A DNA stretch of 64,000 bases, taken from NCBI RefSeq assembly GCF_003112735.1, contig NZ_BFBR01000011.1, forward strand, positions 1-64,000, read 5' to 3'. Positions 54,269 to 62,641 of the stretch are shown here, piece after piece (positions within the stretch are counted from its first letter, which is position 1; each line of letters starts with the position of its first letter). This DNA is from Candidatus Phycosocius bacilliformis. GTDB lineage: Bacteria; Pseudomonadota; Alphaproteobacteria; Caulobacterales; Aquidulcibacteraceae. The translations under genes and the position numbers were made by a program. Under the pieces are notes generated by a model. That model was not told the origin of the DNA. It ran no database searches and was given only the letters and a program-made list of their open reading frames with translations.

Positions 54269-55534
54269 ATGTTGCGCCGCGCCATGCAGACACGCAGAAA
54301 TCCCACGATTCAGTCCCGCAAGATCTGGTTTGGGCTGGCCTTGGCCAGTTCAATGGCTTTGGGGCTTGCCGGCTTGGTGGTTGCCCAAGATAGCCGCAAG
54401 GTCGATATGGCCGCAGCAGCCAAAGCAGGCTTGGTTCCACTGCCTCCCCAGCCAGCAGGTGTGCCGTTTCCGACGGATACCTGGCCTCGTGGTCCCCTGC
54501 CCTCGGCCGCTTCCCCCGTCATTCAGCGCCAGTTGGATGCCGCCTTCTTGCGAACCGATGGGCCGATGGGGGAAACCCGCGCGGTCATCATCGTCCAAGG
54601 CGGCCGGATCGTGGCAGAGCGCTATGGTCAGGGTTTTGATGAAAAGTCGAAGCTGGTGTCTTGGTCGATGGCCAAAAGTGTGACCGCCAGCTTGGTGGGC
54701 ATTGCGGTGCTGGACGGCAAAATCAAGCTCGACCAGCCTTTGAATGAGCCACTCTGGGAAGATGGTGACCCGCGCCGTGCCATCACAATCCGGCAGGCTC
54801 TGCACATGACGGATGGTCTGCGCTGGCGCGAAGACGGCTATGAAGACCCGATCACCAATGATGCCGCCAAAATGCTGTTCGGGCCGGGGCGGGAAAACAT
54901 CGTTGATTATGTGGCAAGCAAACCCGTTGAGTTCGCCCCCGGTACGCATTGGCGCTACTCTTCCGGCACCACCAATTTAATCTCCGCCGCACTCAGTCGA
55001 GCTGTTGCCCAGCGTGATTTGCGTGATCCCACGGGGGCTGAGCGCTATCGCAATTTTATGTATGAGCGCCTATTCCGTCCGATTGGCATGAATAATGTGG
55101 CGGTGGAGTTTGATCTGGCCGGCAATTTCTATGCCTCTTCCCTGATGCATGCCACGGCTCAGGACTGGGCGCGCTTTGGCCTGTTGCACCTGCGTGACGG
55201 GGTATGGGACGGCAAGCGCATATTACCTGAAGGCTATGTTGATTTTTTGCGGACCCCGACGACGGCAGAAGGGGCAACAGCTTATGGGGCGCATTGGTGG
55301 TTGAGCCTGCCCAACCAACAGGGTTTGTTGAAAAAGGGCCCGTATGATTCCTTTGAGGCCCATGGGTTCCAAGGTCAGTGGATTGGCGTCATCCCCTCTA
55401 AGGACCTCGTCATTGTGCGGTTGGGCCTGATGCGCAGCGAATCAGGTTGGGAAGATCTGGGTGCTTGGGTTCAACCCATCGTGGATGCCTTTCCCACCAA
55501 GACTGCACCCACAGGTTCGTCAAATCCTGGCTGA
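54269..55534 (+). CDS. Serine hydrolase, class C beta-lactamase family
   Basis: 421 residues. A signal anchor or signal peptide (about 18-40, ending VVAQ) precedes a beta-lactamase/DD-peptidase-like domain with Ser133-x-x-Lys136 (SMAK) and Tyr230-Ser-Ser, where class C enzymes have Tyr-x-Asn. Similar proteins include 6-aminohexanoate-dimer hydrolases and esterases, so antibiotic resistance should not be assumed. Start ATG 54269, with AGAGG upstream. Confidence 0.85.
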   Translation: MLRRAMQTRRNPTIQSRKIWFGLALASSMALGLAGLVVAQDSRKVDMAAAAKAGLVPLPPQPAGVPFPTDTWPRGPLPSAASPVIQRQLDAAFLRTDGPMGETRAVIIVQGGRIVAERYGQGFDEKSKLVSWSMAKSVTASLVGIAVLDGKIKLDQPLNEPLWEDGDPRRAITIRQALHMTDGLRWREDGYEDPITNDAAKMLFGPGRENIVDYVASKPVEFAPGTHWRYSSGTTNLISAALSRAVAQRDLRDPTGAERYRNFMYERLFRPIGMNNVAVEFDLAGNFYASSLMHATAQDWARFGLLHLRDGVWDGKRILPEGYVDFLRTPTTAEGATAYGAHWWLSLPNQQGLLKKGPYDSFEAHGFQGQWIGVIPSKDLVIVRLGLMRSESGWEDLGAWVQPIVDAFPTKTAPTGSSNPG

Positions 55535-55942
55535 TTCGCCTCCGAGCTAATTTCGCCCCCAAAACCCCCACATTGCGACCCAAGGGTTTCTTGTCGCATG
55601 CCTGAGCCTGTTTTGCGGGCACTTGGGCGGGTTTCACCCTTCATCTTGATGAAGAATCCCTTCCACGCCCGAACTGTTATTAAGAGCTTGTTAACTGAAA
55701 AACGCATTTTCGGTGAAAAACACCATTGACCCGGGAAACGGGGCACAGCCACTATATATGGTGTCTTCCTGAGGGGGTGGGCGCAAAGTCTAGGCAGAAG
55801 GCCAGAACCCGACATCGCTGTGCAAAAATGTGATTTGCGCGCGAGAACCTGTGAGCAGGGCCCAAATTGGGGCTGTTCAAAGGCGGAGGAATCGGGTGTT
55901 CTGGACGGCTGACAGGCTGGACAAAAATTGGGAGCGGAAAGA
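55535..55942 (+). promoter_or_regulatory. nrdA upstream region and leader
   Basis: 408 bp without a gene. It contains the NrdR-like box at 55749, a TTGACC at 55726 that may be a -35 element, and then a leader of about 180 nt with small hairpins: GTGCAAA with TTTGCGC near 55816-55836 and GCCC with GGGC near 55860-55873. No B12-box or other known riboswitch motif was recognised. Confidence 0.5.
55749..55764. promoter_or_regulatory. NrdR-box-like operator upstream of nrdA
   Basis: CCACTATATATGGTGT matches the known NrdR consensus acaCwAtATaTwGtgt at 14 of 16 positions. Only a weak second half-site (AAACACCAT, from 55718) lies at the expected 31-bp distance upstream. Confidence 0.7.
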
Positions 55943-57844
55943 ATGAACGGGAATGATGCAGCGACTGCCAATGCCATTGAAGCTGTCGCCAGTGCAGCGC
56001 CGGCAATCGCACGGCGGGCAGTGCATCGGGGCAAACCCAAAGCCGTTCAATTGCGCATCGTTGAAAGTGTTAAGGTCGACCGGTCGCGCGACGCGCTCTT
56101 GACTGACTTTGGCAAAACCACGCTGGAAGATCGCTATCTTCTGCAGGGCGAAAGCTATCAGGACATGTTCGCCCGGGTCGCCACCGCCTATGCCGACGAC
56201 ATTGCCCACGCCCAGCGCCTGTATGATTATATCTCCAAATTGTGGTTCATGCCTGCCACACCAGTCTTGTCCAATGGCGGGGCTGAGCGCGGTCTGCCGA
56301 TCTCGTGCTTCCTCAATTCGGTGGACGACAGTCTCGACGGCATCGTGTCGTCTTGGAATGAAAATGTCTGGCTGGCCTCCAATGGCGGTGGGATCGGAAC
56401 CTATTGGGGCAATGTGCGCTCTATCGGGGAAAAGATTGGGGCCAATGGCCATACCAGCGGCATCATTCCTTTCATTCGGGTGATGGACTCACTGACATTG
56501 GCGATTTCGCAAGGATCACTGCGCCGTGGGTCGGCGGCGGTTTATCTCGATGTCCATCATCCCGAGATCGAAGAGTTTCTGGAAATCCGCAAACCATCGG
56601 GCGATTTCAACCGCAAGAGCCTGAACTTGCACCATGGAATCAACATCACCGACGCCTTCATGGAGGCGGTGCGCACCGATGACGAGTTTGAGCTTTTGAG
56701 CCCCAAGACCCAAGACGTGGTTCGCAAGGTCAAGGCGCGCAAGATCTGGCAGAAAATCCTCGACCTCCGCCTGCAAACCGGCGAGCCGTATCTGCTGTTC
56801 GTTGATACGGTGAACAAGGCGATGCCGGCTCACCAGCGCAAACTGGGCTTTAAAGTTCGCCAGTCCAATCTGTGCAGCGAAATCATGCTGCACACGGGGC
56901 GGGATCATTTGGGCAAGGACCGCACTGCCGTGTGTTGCTTGTCCTCGCTCAATGCCGAAACCTATTTGGAATGGAAGGACGACCCCAACTTTATCGAGGA
57001 CGTGTTCCGTTTCCTCGACAATGTGTTGGAAGACTTCATCCAGCGGGCACCTGATGAGATGGAGCGCGCCACCTATTCGGCCTTCCGGGAGCGCTCAGTC
57101 GGCCTTGGGATCATGGGGCTGCATTCCTTCCTGCAATCGCAAGGCGTTCCATTTGAAAGCGCGATGGCGAAAAGCTGGAACATGCGCATCTTTAAGCAGG
57201 TGCGGCAGGCTGCCGATGCAGCGTCGGTGAAATTGGCACAAGAGCGTGGGCCTTGCCCCGATGCGGCAGAGCAAGGCGTGATGGCCCGCTTCACCCACAA
57301 GCTGGCGATTGCGCCAACGGCGTCAATCTCAATCATCTGCGGCGGGACCAGCGCCGGGATCGAACCCATCCCGGCCAATATCTATACCCACAAGACCTTG
57401 TCGGGCTCGTTCTCGGTCAAAAATCCCTATCTGGCCAAATTGCTGGAAAGCAAGGGTGCCAATAATGATGCGACCTGGACCTCGATCTTGGAGAATGAGG
57501 GCTCGGTCCAGCATCTTGAGTGCCTGACGGATCTGGAAAAGTCGGTCTATAAGACCGCATTTGAGCTGGATCAGCGTTGGGTGATTGAATTGGCGGCGGA
57601 TCGCACGCCCTATATCTGCCAGGGCCAGAGCTTGAACGTCTTTATCCCCGGCGATGTGGACAAGTGGGACCTGCACATGCTGCATTGGACGGCATGGGAA
57701 AAGGGCATCAAGAGCCTGTATTATTGCCGCTCGAAGTCCGTCCAGCGCGCCCAGATCGCAGGCTCAACCCAAAAGGGCGAGGATGTGGTTGATATGGCGG
57801 GCAGCGCGCCCACCAATTATGACGAGTGCTTGGCCTGCCAATAG
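55943..57844 (+). CDS. nrdA: Ribonucleotide reductase class I, alpha subunit, without ATP cone
   Basis: 633 residues. Catalytic features: GLPISCFLNSVDDSLDG with the first redox Cys, NLCSEIMLHTG with the radical Cys motif, SLYYCRSKS radical-transfer tyrosines and the C-terminal redox pair CLACQ. The N-terminus lacks the roughly 90-residue ATP-cone of E. coli NrdA, so overall dATP inhibition through that domain should be missing. ATG 55943 with GAGCGGAAAG. The partner nrdB lies 1.4 kb downstream, separated by two unrelated genes. Confidence 0.93.
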   Translation: MNGNDAATANAIEAVASAAPAIARRAVHRGKPKAVQLRIVESVKVDRSRDALLTDFGKTTLEDRYLLQGESYQDMFARVATAYADDIAHAQRLYDYISKLWFMPATPVLSNGGAERGLPISCFLNSVDDSLDGIVSSWNENVWLASNGGGIGTYWGNVRSIGEKIGANGHTSGIIPFIRVMDSLTLAISQGSLRRGSAAVYLDVHHPEIEEFLEIRKPSGDFNRKSLNLHHGINITDAFMEAVRTDDEFELLSPKTQDVVRKVKARKIWQKILDLRLQTGEPYLLFVDTVNKAMPAHQRKLGFKVRQSNLCSEIMLHTGRDHLGKDRTAVCCLSSLNAETYLEWKDDPNFIEDVFRFLDNVLEDFIQRAPDEMERATYSAFRERSVGLGIMGLHSFLQSQGVPFESAMAKSWNMRIFKQVRQAADAASVKLAQERGPCPDAAEQGVMARFTHKLAIAPTASISIICGGTSAGIEPIPANIYTHKTLSGSFSVKNPYLAKLLESKGANNDATWTSILENEGSVQHLECLTDLEKSVYKTAFELDQRWVIELAADRTPYICQGQSLNVFIPGDVDKWDLHMLHWTAWEKGIKSLYYCRSKSVQRAQIAGSTQKGEDVVDMAGSAPTNYDECLACQ

Positions 57845-57856
57845 GCGGCCGGGCGC

Positions 57857-58603
57857 TTAGTGTTTTTCCACCTGCCCTACAATCGCAATCTTATTCACCC
57901 GCGCAAAATGCAGGAATGAGCCCATCGGGAATTCGGTCCAGCCTCTCTGGCTGGTGTCGAGCCCCAAGGCCTGTGCGACATCGAACACATAATCCTGACA
58001 GCCAAAGGTCTTGCCCCGGTCGGGGCCGATCAGGGCCGGGCGTAACCGGTAGCGTGTTTCGCCGCGCCAGCGCCGATCCACAACAAGGGCTGCCTGATAG
58101 CGGGCCTCATCAACGCGGACATGGACTTGCAAATGCCGCCACCAGCCATCATCAACCTTCATCAGGCCGGGGACGAAGTCCTGCCCGGTCACAGCGCCCC
58201 AGGGCAGGATGAGGGCGGCGGCCATGGCCCTAATCGCCTCAAGCTGATCATGTGCATAATAGCCCGCCTCGCGTGTGCCAGGCTTTGCCAGTGGCGGTGT
58301 GTCTGGCCATTCAAGCCACAAATGGCCGATAAAATCGCCTTTGGACGGGGTCGGCTTGGTGGCGATGATGGTGATGATGCGACCCGGCGTTGACTTGTCT
58401 TGCCGCAAATCAAGGGTAGCCGCACGCGGTACGGGTTCAATCGGTGCGTAATAGGAGCGCATCCAAGCGGCCACTACCATGCCGAGATTTAGGCAAATCC
58501 AACTCAGAATGATCAAACTGATCAGTAGCAGGGGGCGCCGTCGCCACTGGGTGATTGCGTTACCACGACTATCTGTGGCAGTGTTTTGCCATGTATGTTT
58601 CAC
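57857..58603 (-). CDS. Membrane-anchored protein, possibly permuted papain-like (NlpC/P60-type) fold
   Basis: 248 residues from GTG 58603 (AGG upstream): a helix at about 24-48, then an exported domain. GDFIGHLWLEWPD places a His on an early strand, and KTFGCQDYVFDVAQALGLD places a Cys at the start of a late helix, the order His-then-Cys of permuted papain-like hydrolases. This is a pattern-based guess. ATG 58645 is possible but has no ribosome site and overlaps the divergent GNAT gene more. Confidence 0.5.
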   Translation of the reverse strand: MKHTWQNTATDSRGNAITQWRRRPLLLISLIILSWICLNLGMVVAAWMRSYYAPIEPVPRAATLDLRQDKSTPGRIITIIATKPTPSKGDFIGHLWLEWPDTPPLAKPGTREAGYYAHDQLEAIRAMAAALILPWGAVTGQDFVPGLMKVDDGWWRHLQVHVRVDEARYQAALVVDRRWRGETRYRLRPALIGPDRGKTFGCQDYVFDVAQALGLDTSQRGWTEFPMGSFLHFARVNKIAIVGQVEKH

Positions 58604-59091
58604 TGCGACCTGCCACGCTCGACGATGCGGCTGCCATTCAAGCAATCTATGCGCATCATGTCAAAACGGGCACTGGCACTTTTGAGATTGAACCTCCATC
58701 GCTGAGCGAGATGACCGCGCGGATGGTCAAGATTGCGGCGCGCGGCAGCCCTTGGTTGGTGGCGTGTGACGGCACCGGCCACGTGTTGGGATATGCCTAT
58801 GCTGGTCCGTTTCGCGAGCGGCCAGCCTATGATTGCACGGTCGAGGACTCGGTTTATGTCGCTCAAAACGCCATGGGCCATGGGATTGGCCGGGCCCTTT
58901 TAAGTGAGCTGATCCAGCAATGTACTGCCAAGGGTTATAGCCAGATGCTGGCGGTAATTGGTGACAGCGACAATCATGCCTCAATCAGCCTTCACCGGGC
59001 GATGGGCTTTGCGCATGTCGGGGTGCTGCGCCATGTTGGCCAGAAGTTCGGGCGCGAGCTTGATGTCGTAATCTTGCAAAAAAGTCTGTGA
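58591..59091 (+). CDS. GNAT N-acetyltransferase, phosphinothricin-acetyltransferase-like
   Basis: 166 residues. YVSLRPATLDDAAAIQAIYAHHV, TGTFEIEPPSLSEM, GYAYAGPFRERPAYDCTVEDSVYV and the acetyl-CoA loop GHGIGRALL match the Pat/YncA group, which acetylate methionine sulfoximine-type amino acids. ATG 58591. The 5' end overlaps the divergent gene by about 13 bp. Confidence 0.85.
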   Translation: MYVSLRPATLDDAAAIQAIYAHHVKTGTGTFEIEPPSLSEMTARMVKIAARGSPWLVACDGTGHVLGYAYAGPFRERPAYDCTVEDSVYVAQNAMGHGIGRALLSELIQQCTAKGYSQMLAVIGDSDNHASISLHRAMGFAHVGVLRHVGQKFGRELDVVILQKSL

Positions 59092-59164
59092 ACAACACCA
59101 GAGAATCAGGCCAAGCCTATTTCGTGTTTCACCGATCTTGTTAAGCTGGTCTTAACCATGCGGC

Positions 59165-59211
59165 CATCTATATCTAGGGGCGCAGATCGCAACACACACA
59201 CGATATGGGGG
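59165..59211. promoter_or_regulatory. Tandem NrdR-box-like operators upstream of nrdB
   Basis: Box 1 at 59165-59180 (CATCTATATCTAGGGG) keeps the CtAtAT.TaG core; box 2 at 59196-59211 (ACACACGATATGGGGG) keeps ACACA and ATAT.G. They start exactly 31 bp apart, the spacing known for NrdR pairs. Box 2 ends 6 bp before the nrdB ATG. Confidence 0.65.
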
Positions 59212-59217
59212 CATAGA

Positions 59218-60261
59218 ATGGCATTTGGTGATCAGGGAAAGATGATTGGACTGGTAACGCCGTCGCACAGCTACAAACCGTTCCGTTATCCCTGGGCCTA
59301 TGATTTCTGGAAACGCCAGCAGCAAGTCCACTGGTTGCCCGAGGAAGTGCCACTGGGTGAGGATTGCAAGGATTGGGCAACGCGCCTCAATGATAATGAG
59401 CGCAATCTGTTGACTCAGATTTTCCGCTTTTTCACCCAATCCGACGTCGAAGTGAATGATAATTACATGGAGCGTTACGCCCGTGTATTCAAACCGACCG
59501 AAATCAAGATGATGCTGTCGGCCTTCTCCAATATCGAGACGGTGCATATCGCGGCCTATGCCTTGTTGCTGGAAACCATCGGCATGCCCGATTCGGAATT
59601 CTCCGCCTTCATGGAATATGAGGCGATGCGCGACAAACATACCTATATGCAGGATTTTGGCGTCGATACCGAAGAAGATGTGCTGCGGACCTTGGCCATG
59701 TTTGGCGGCTTTACCGAAGGCCTGCAGCTATTTGCCTCGTTTGCCATGCTGATGAATTTCCCCCGCTTTAACAAGATGAAGGGGATGGGCCAGATTGTGT
59801 CGTGGTCTGTGCGCGATGAAAGCCTGCATTGCGAGGGCATCGTCAAACTGTTCCATACCTATGCCCGTGAGACCGGCAAATTGAGCGCCTCGGTCAAAGA
59901 CGACATCGTTGATTGCTGCAAGACTGTGGTGAAGCTGGAAGACAAGTTTATCGATCTGGCGTTCGAAATGGGTCCTGTTCAAGGCATGGTGCCAGCGGAT
60001 ATCAAGTCCTACATCCGCTATATTGCCGATTGGCGTCTGTCCCAGCTCGAATTGCCCACCATTTACGGCATTACTGAGCATCCGCTGCCGTGGTTGAGCC
60101 CGCTGCTCAACGGCGTGGAACACGCCAATTTCTTTGAGGCCCGTGCCACTGAATATTCAAAGGGCGCGACCAAGGGCGACTGGCATGGTGAGGATGGTGT
60201 GTGGTCGATGTTTGATCGCATGCTGGAGAAGCGGTCCAAGGAATCTGAGCTGCTCGACTGA
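59218..60261 (+). CDS. nrdB: Ribonucleotide reductase class I, beta subunit
   Basis: 347 residues, ferritin-like R2. NIETVHIAAYALLLETIG carries iron ligands and the likely radical Tyr; MEYEAMRDKH and SWSVRDESLHCEGIVKLF carry the remaining ligands. No ATP-cone is present here either. ATG 59218 gives the usual N-terminus; an upstream ATG at 59158 would translate through the NrdR boxes. A strong terminator follows. Confidence 0.93.
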   Translation: MAFGDQGKMIGLVTPSHSYKPFRYPWAYDFWKRQQQVHWLPEEVPLGEDCKDWATRLNDNERNLLTQIFRFFTQSDVEVNDNYMERYARVFKPTEIKMMLSAFSNIETVHIAAYALLLETIGMPDSEFSAFMEYEAMRDKHTYMQDFGVDTEEDVLRTLAMFGGFTEGLQLFASFAMLMNFPRFNKMKGMGQIVSWSVRDESLHCEGIVKLFHTYARETGKLSASVKDDIVDCCKTVVKLEDKFIDLAFEMGPVQGMVPADIKSYIRYIADWRLSQLELPTIYGITEHPLPWLSPLLNGVEHANFFEARATEYSKGATKGDWHGEDGVWSMFDRMLEKRSKESELLD

Positions 60262-60285
60262 TTTGAGCGGCAGTCTCCAATCCTG

Positions 60286-60326
60286 AACGCAGGTCTGGGA
60301 TCACCAGGCCTGCGTTTGTCATTTTT
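60286..60326 (+). terminator. Intrinsic terminator after nrdB
   Basis: AACGCAGG-T-CTGG (60286-60298) pairs with CCAG-G-CCTGCGTT (60304-60316) around GATCA, 13 pairs, followed by TGTCATTTTT. Confidence 0.85.
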
Positions 60327-60460
60327 GCCGGGTAGACGGCAGGATGGGTCGGCACCTCTTGCCGGGCCGGTCAACCTGGCCGCGCACATGCCCTATGTTC
60401 TGGGCCATTCTGACTGGCACGCGACTTGAAGGGGACCCTGTCGAAAGGATGACCTTCGAC

Positions 60461-60679
60461 ATGCGGCTTGATCTTGTTGGCCTCGACAGCCTAACCCAGA
60501 TTGCCTGGGCCTTGGTGGACACCCATGGTGAAGATGCGGTGGCCATTGCCGACCGCACCATCACAGATCTGGAAAGCGAAGGCTCAAAACCTGTTGCTGA
60601 TGCCTGGCGTGGGCTGCGCGCCCTGCTGGAAGATGCGCTCAATGGTCGGCTGGGACGACAAACCCCAACCATCCATTGA
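60461..60679 (+). CDS. Small hypothetical protein
   Basis: 72 residues, predicted helical: DSLTQIAWALVDTHGEDAVAIADRTI and VADAWRGLRALLEDAL. The pattern resembles small DUF6961-like proteins of alphaproteobacteria, a tentative recollection. ATG 60461 is 11 nt after AAAGG; ATG 60449 is too close to it. Convergent with the symporter gene. Confidence 0.5.
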   Translation: MRLDLVGLDSLTQIAWALVDTHGEDAVAIADRTITDLESEGSKPVADAWRGLRALLEDALNGRLGRQTPTIH

Positions 60680-60691
60680 AGGCAAATGGCC

Positions 60692-62284
60692 CTAACGCCA
60701 CACCCAGACCAGAACGGCCGTGATGCCAATCAAGACAAGCGCCTGTAGCCGGTAATTCTGCCACAGCGGCTGGGTGCGCAAATGGGCGGTTTCGGCGTCA
60801 TAGTCAGCCTTTTTCCACATCAAGGTCTCAATCTGATCAAGTGATGGGGCTGGGGCTAAGAATGAACCAGCCACCACGCCTGCCAAGGCAACCGCGAAAA
60901 TCACACAGGCCGCGATGAGAAAATGCATATTCAGCGTTTCAGTCACCGCGATGACGATGAAGAGATAAATGCCGGTTGCGGTACCAAGTACAAGGCCGAT
61001 GCGTGCACCTGTGGCATTCGCCCGCTTCCAGAACAAGCCCGCTAAGAATAAGGCGACAATAGGCGGTACGGCATAGGCCAAGACGGCTTGGATATATTGC
61101 CACAACGAATCGGCGTGTTTTTCGATCACCGGTATCCAAGCAATTGACAGCACCATCAGCACCAAAGTGGCGATCCTGCCAATGCGCACCAAAGCTGCCT
61201 GGCTGAGGGTTGGTGCCAGTTTGCGGGCAAAGTCCATTGTCACCAGCGTGGAGGCTGAGTTGAAGGTTGAGGCAATTGAACTCATGATGGCGGCCAAAAA
61301 CCCCGCGATTACAATCCCAACAATGCCAACAGGCAGAAGATCAAAGATCAGGGTCGGATAAACCATGTCACCCTTTTCCAGATTGGGATAAATCAGAATG
61401 GCCGCAGTGCCCGGCAGAACCATCAGAAATAGGATGGGTAGTTTGAGTACCCCGGCAAACAGGCTGCCCCAACGGCCATGGTCCAGCGTCTTGGCACTCA
61501 TCACCCGCTGGGCCATGAATTGATTGGTACACCAGAAATAAAACCCCAAAAGAGGCACGCCGGTGATCAGGCCAAACCACGGCACCCCGGGATCATCATT
61601 AGGGCGGATCAGGCTGAGTTTTTCAGGATCGACTTGGCTCATAACCTGATTCCAACCACCGGCTTTGTCGAAGGCAAAATAGGCGATGAACACCGAGGCC
61701 CCCAAGAGAAGCACAGTCTGGACCACTTCAGTCACCATCACGGCGCGCAAACCACCCAAAGCCGTATAAAGCCCAGCCGTGACCGCCAGAATCGCGGCAA
61801 TTTCCCACAATGCCAGACTGGGGAATAACAGCTTAAACAGGATGGCACCGCCAAACAGGGTCGACGCGGTATCAACCACAATATTGAGGAAAATCGTCAA
61901 GCCGGAGAAGTAGAGCCGGATTGAGCCAGAATAACGCCGCTCAAGAAATTCCGGCATTGTGTAGACTTGGCTACGCAGCACGGCCGGCAGCACAAAGATA
62001 CAATAAATCGCCAGAATGACCGTGGCCATCCATTCGTAATTGAATACGGAAATCCCGATCGTATAGGCAGCCCCGGCCAGACCAATCAGCGTTGTTGCCG
62101 AAATATTGGAACCAATCAGTGCCAGTCCAATGGTCGGCCACGTCGCGGCGCGCGATGCGAGGAAGTAATCCTTGGCGTCGGTCTGCCCGCGGGACGCAAT
62201 TAATCCCAGCAGAATGATGCCTGCCAGATAGCCAAACACGATGATCCAGTCCAAACCGGCCATTGAGGCCTGTAGCGTGTCCAT
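60692..62284 (-). CDS. Sodium/solute symporter (SSS/SLC5 family)
   Basis: 530 residues with about 13-14 helices. FLASRAATWPTIGLALIGSNISATTLIGLAGAAYTIG, YTMPEFLERRYSGSIR and FLAAIMSSIASTFNSASTLVTMDF (the Na+-site helix) are typical of SGLT-like transporters for sugars. The neighbouring solute-binding protein suggests a carbohydrate-use region. ATG 62284 follows GAGGGGG. Confidence 0.9.
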   Translation of the reverse strand: MDTLQASMAGLDWIIVFGYLAGIILLGLIASRGQTDAKDYFLASRAATWPTIGLALIGSNISATTLIGLAGAAYTIGISVFNYEWMATVILAIYCIFVLPAVLRSQVYTMPEFLERRYSGSIRLYFSGLTIFLNIVVDTASTLFGGAILFKLLFPSLALWEIAAILAVTAGLYTALGGLRAVMVTEVVQTVLLLGASVFIAYFAFDKAGGWNQVMSQVDPEKLSLIRPNDDPGVPWFGLITGVPLLGFYFWCTNQFMAQRVMSAKTLDHGRWGSLFAGVLKLPILFLMVLPGTAAILIYPNLEKGDMVYPTLIFDLLPVGIVGIVIAGFLAAIMSSIASTFNSASTLVTMDFARKLAPTLSQAALVRIGRIATLVLMVLSIAWIPVIEKHADSLWQYIQAVLAYAVPPIVALFLAGLFWKRANATGARIGLVLGTATGIYLFIVIAVTETLNMHFLIAACVIFAVALAGVVAGSFLAPAPSLDQIETLMWKKADYDAETAHLRTQPLWQNYRLQALVLIGITAVLVWVWR

Positions 62285-62471
62285 GCTTTTCCCCCTCATC
62301 GCAGGCTCTGGCTGGGCCCTTTGACTGACCCGACCCACCTCTTCTTACGATCACGCTAAAGTGAGCAAACCGGTTCGACAACCGTGTCAGGTGAGAATTG
62401 GCAGCCGATCCGACTTTGACTTGACCTTGCGCCCGCGACTGGGGAATAGTGGCTCGGATCCAGAGGGTCAC

Positions 62472-62641
62472 ATGGACCCCATCTTTGCCGGCCTGCCACT
62501 GTGGGCCATTCTGCTTTATGTTTTGGCCGGCCTTTTCTTTGGCACTCGATCGGTACGAAACTCGGCGTCATTTGGTGGTGGACGAGGCCAACGCCATTGA
62601 AACGGCCTATAGTCGAGCGGCTTATGCAGCAGATCTCGAAA
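62472..62641 (+). pseudogene. Remnant of a bestrophin-like (DUF4239) membrane protein gene
   Basis: From ATG 62472 (AGAGGG upstream) the frame reads MDPIFAGLPLWAILLYVLAG, a first-helix start. Near 62540 the family sequence continues in another frame: FSLALDRYETRRHLVVDEAN, then AIETAYSRA. The DRYE.RR..VVDEANAI.TAY block is a hallmark of the bestrophin-like family of about 250 residues. Internal deletion, a frameshift and loss of the last 200 residues leave a remnant ending at the convergent solute-binding gene. The 42-residue first frame could still be translated. Confidence 0.6.

Noticed and set aside
55765-55942. Possible cobalamin riboswitch in the nrdA leader
   Set aside because: Leader length is suggestive, but no B12-box was found; only small local hairpins are visible.
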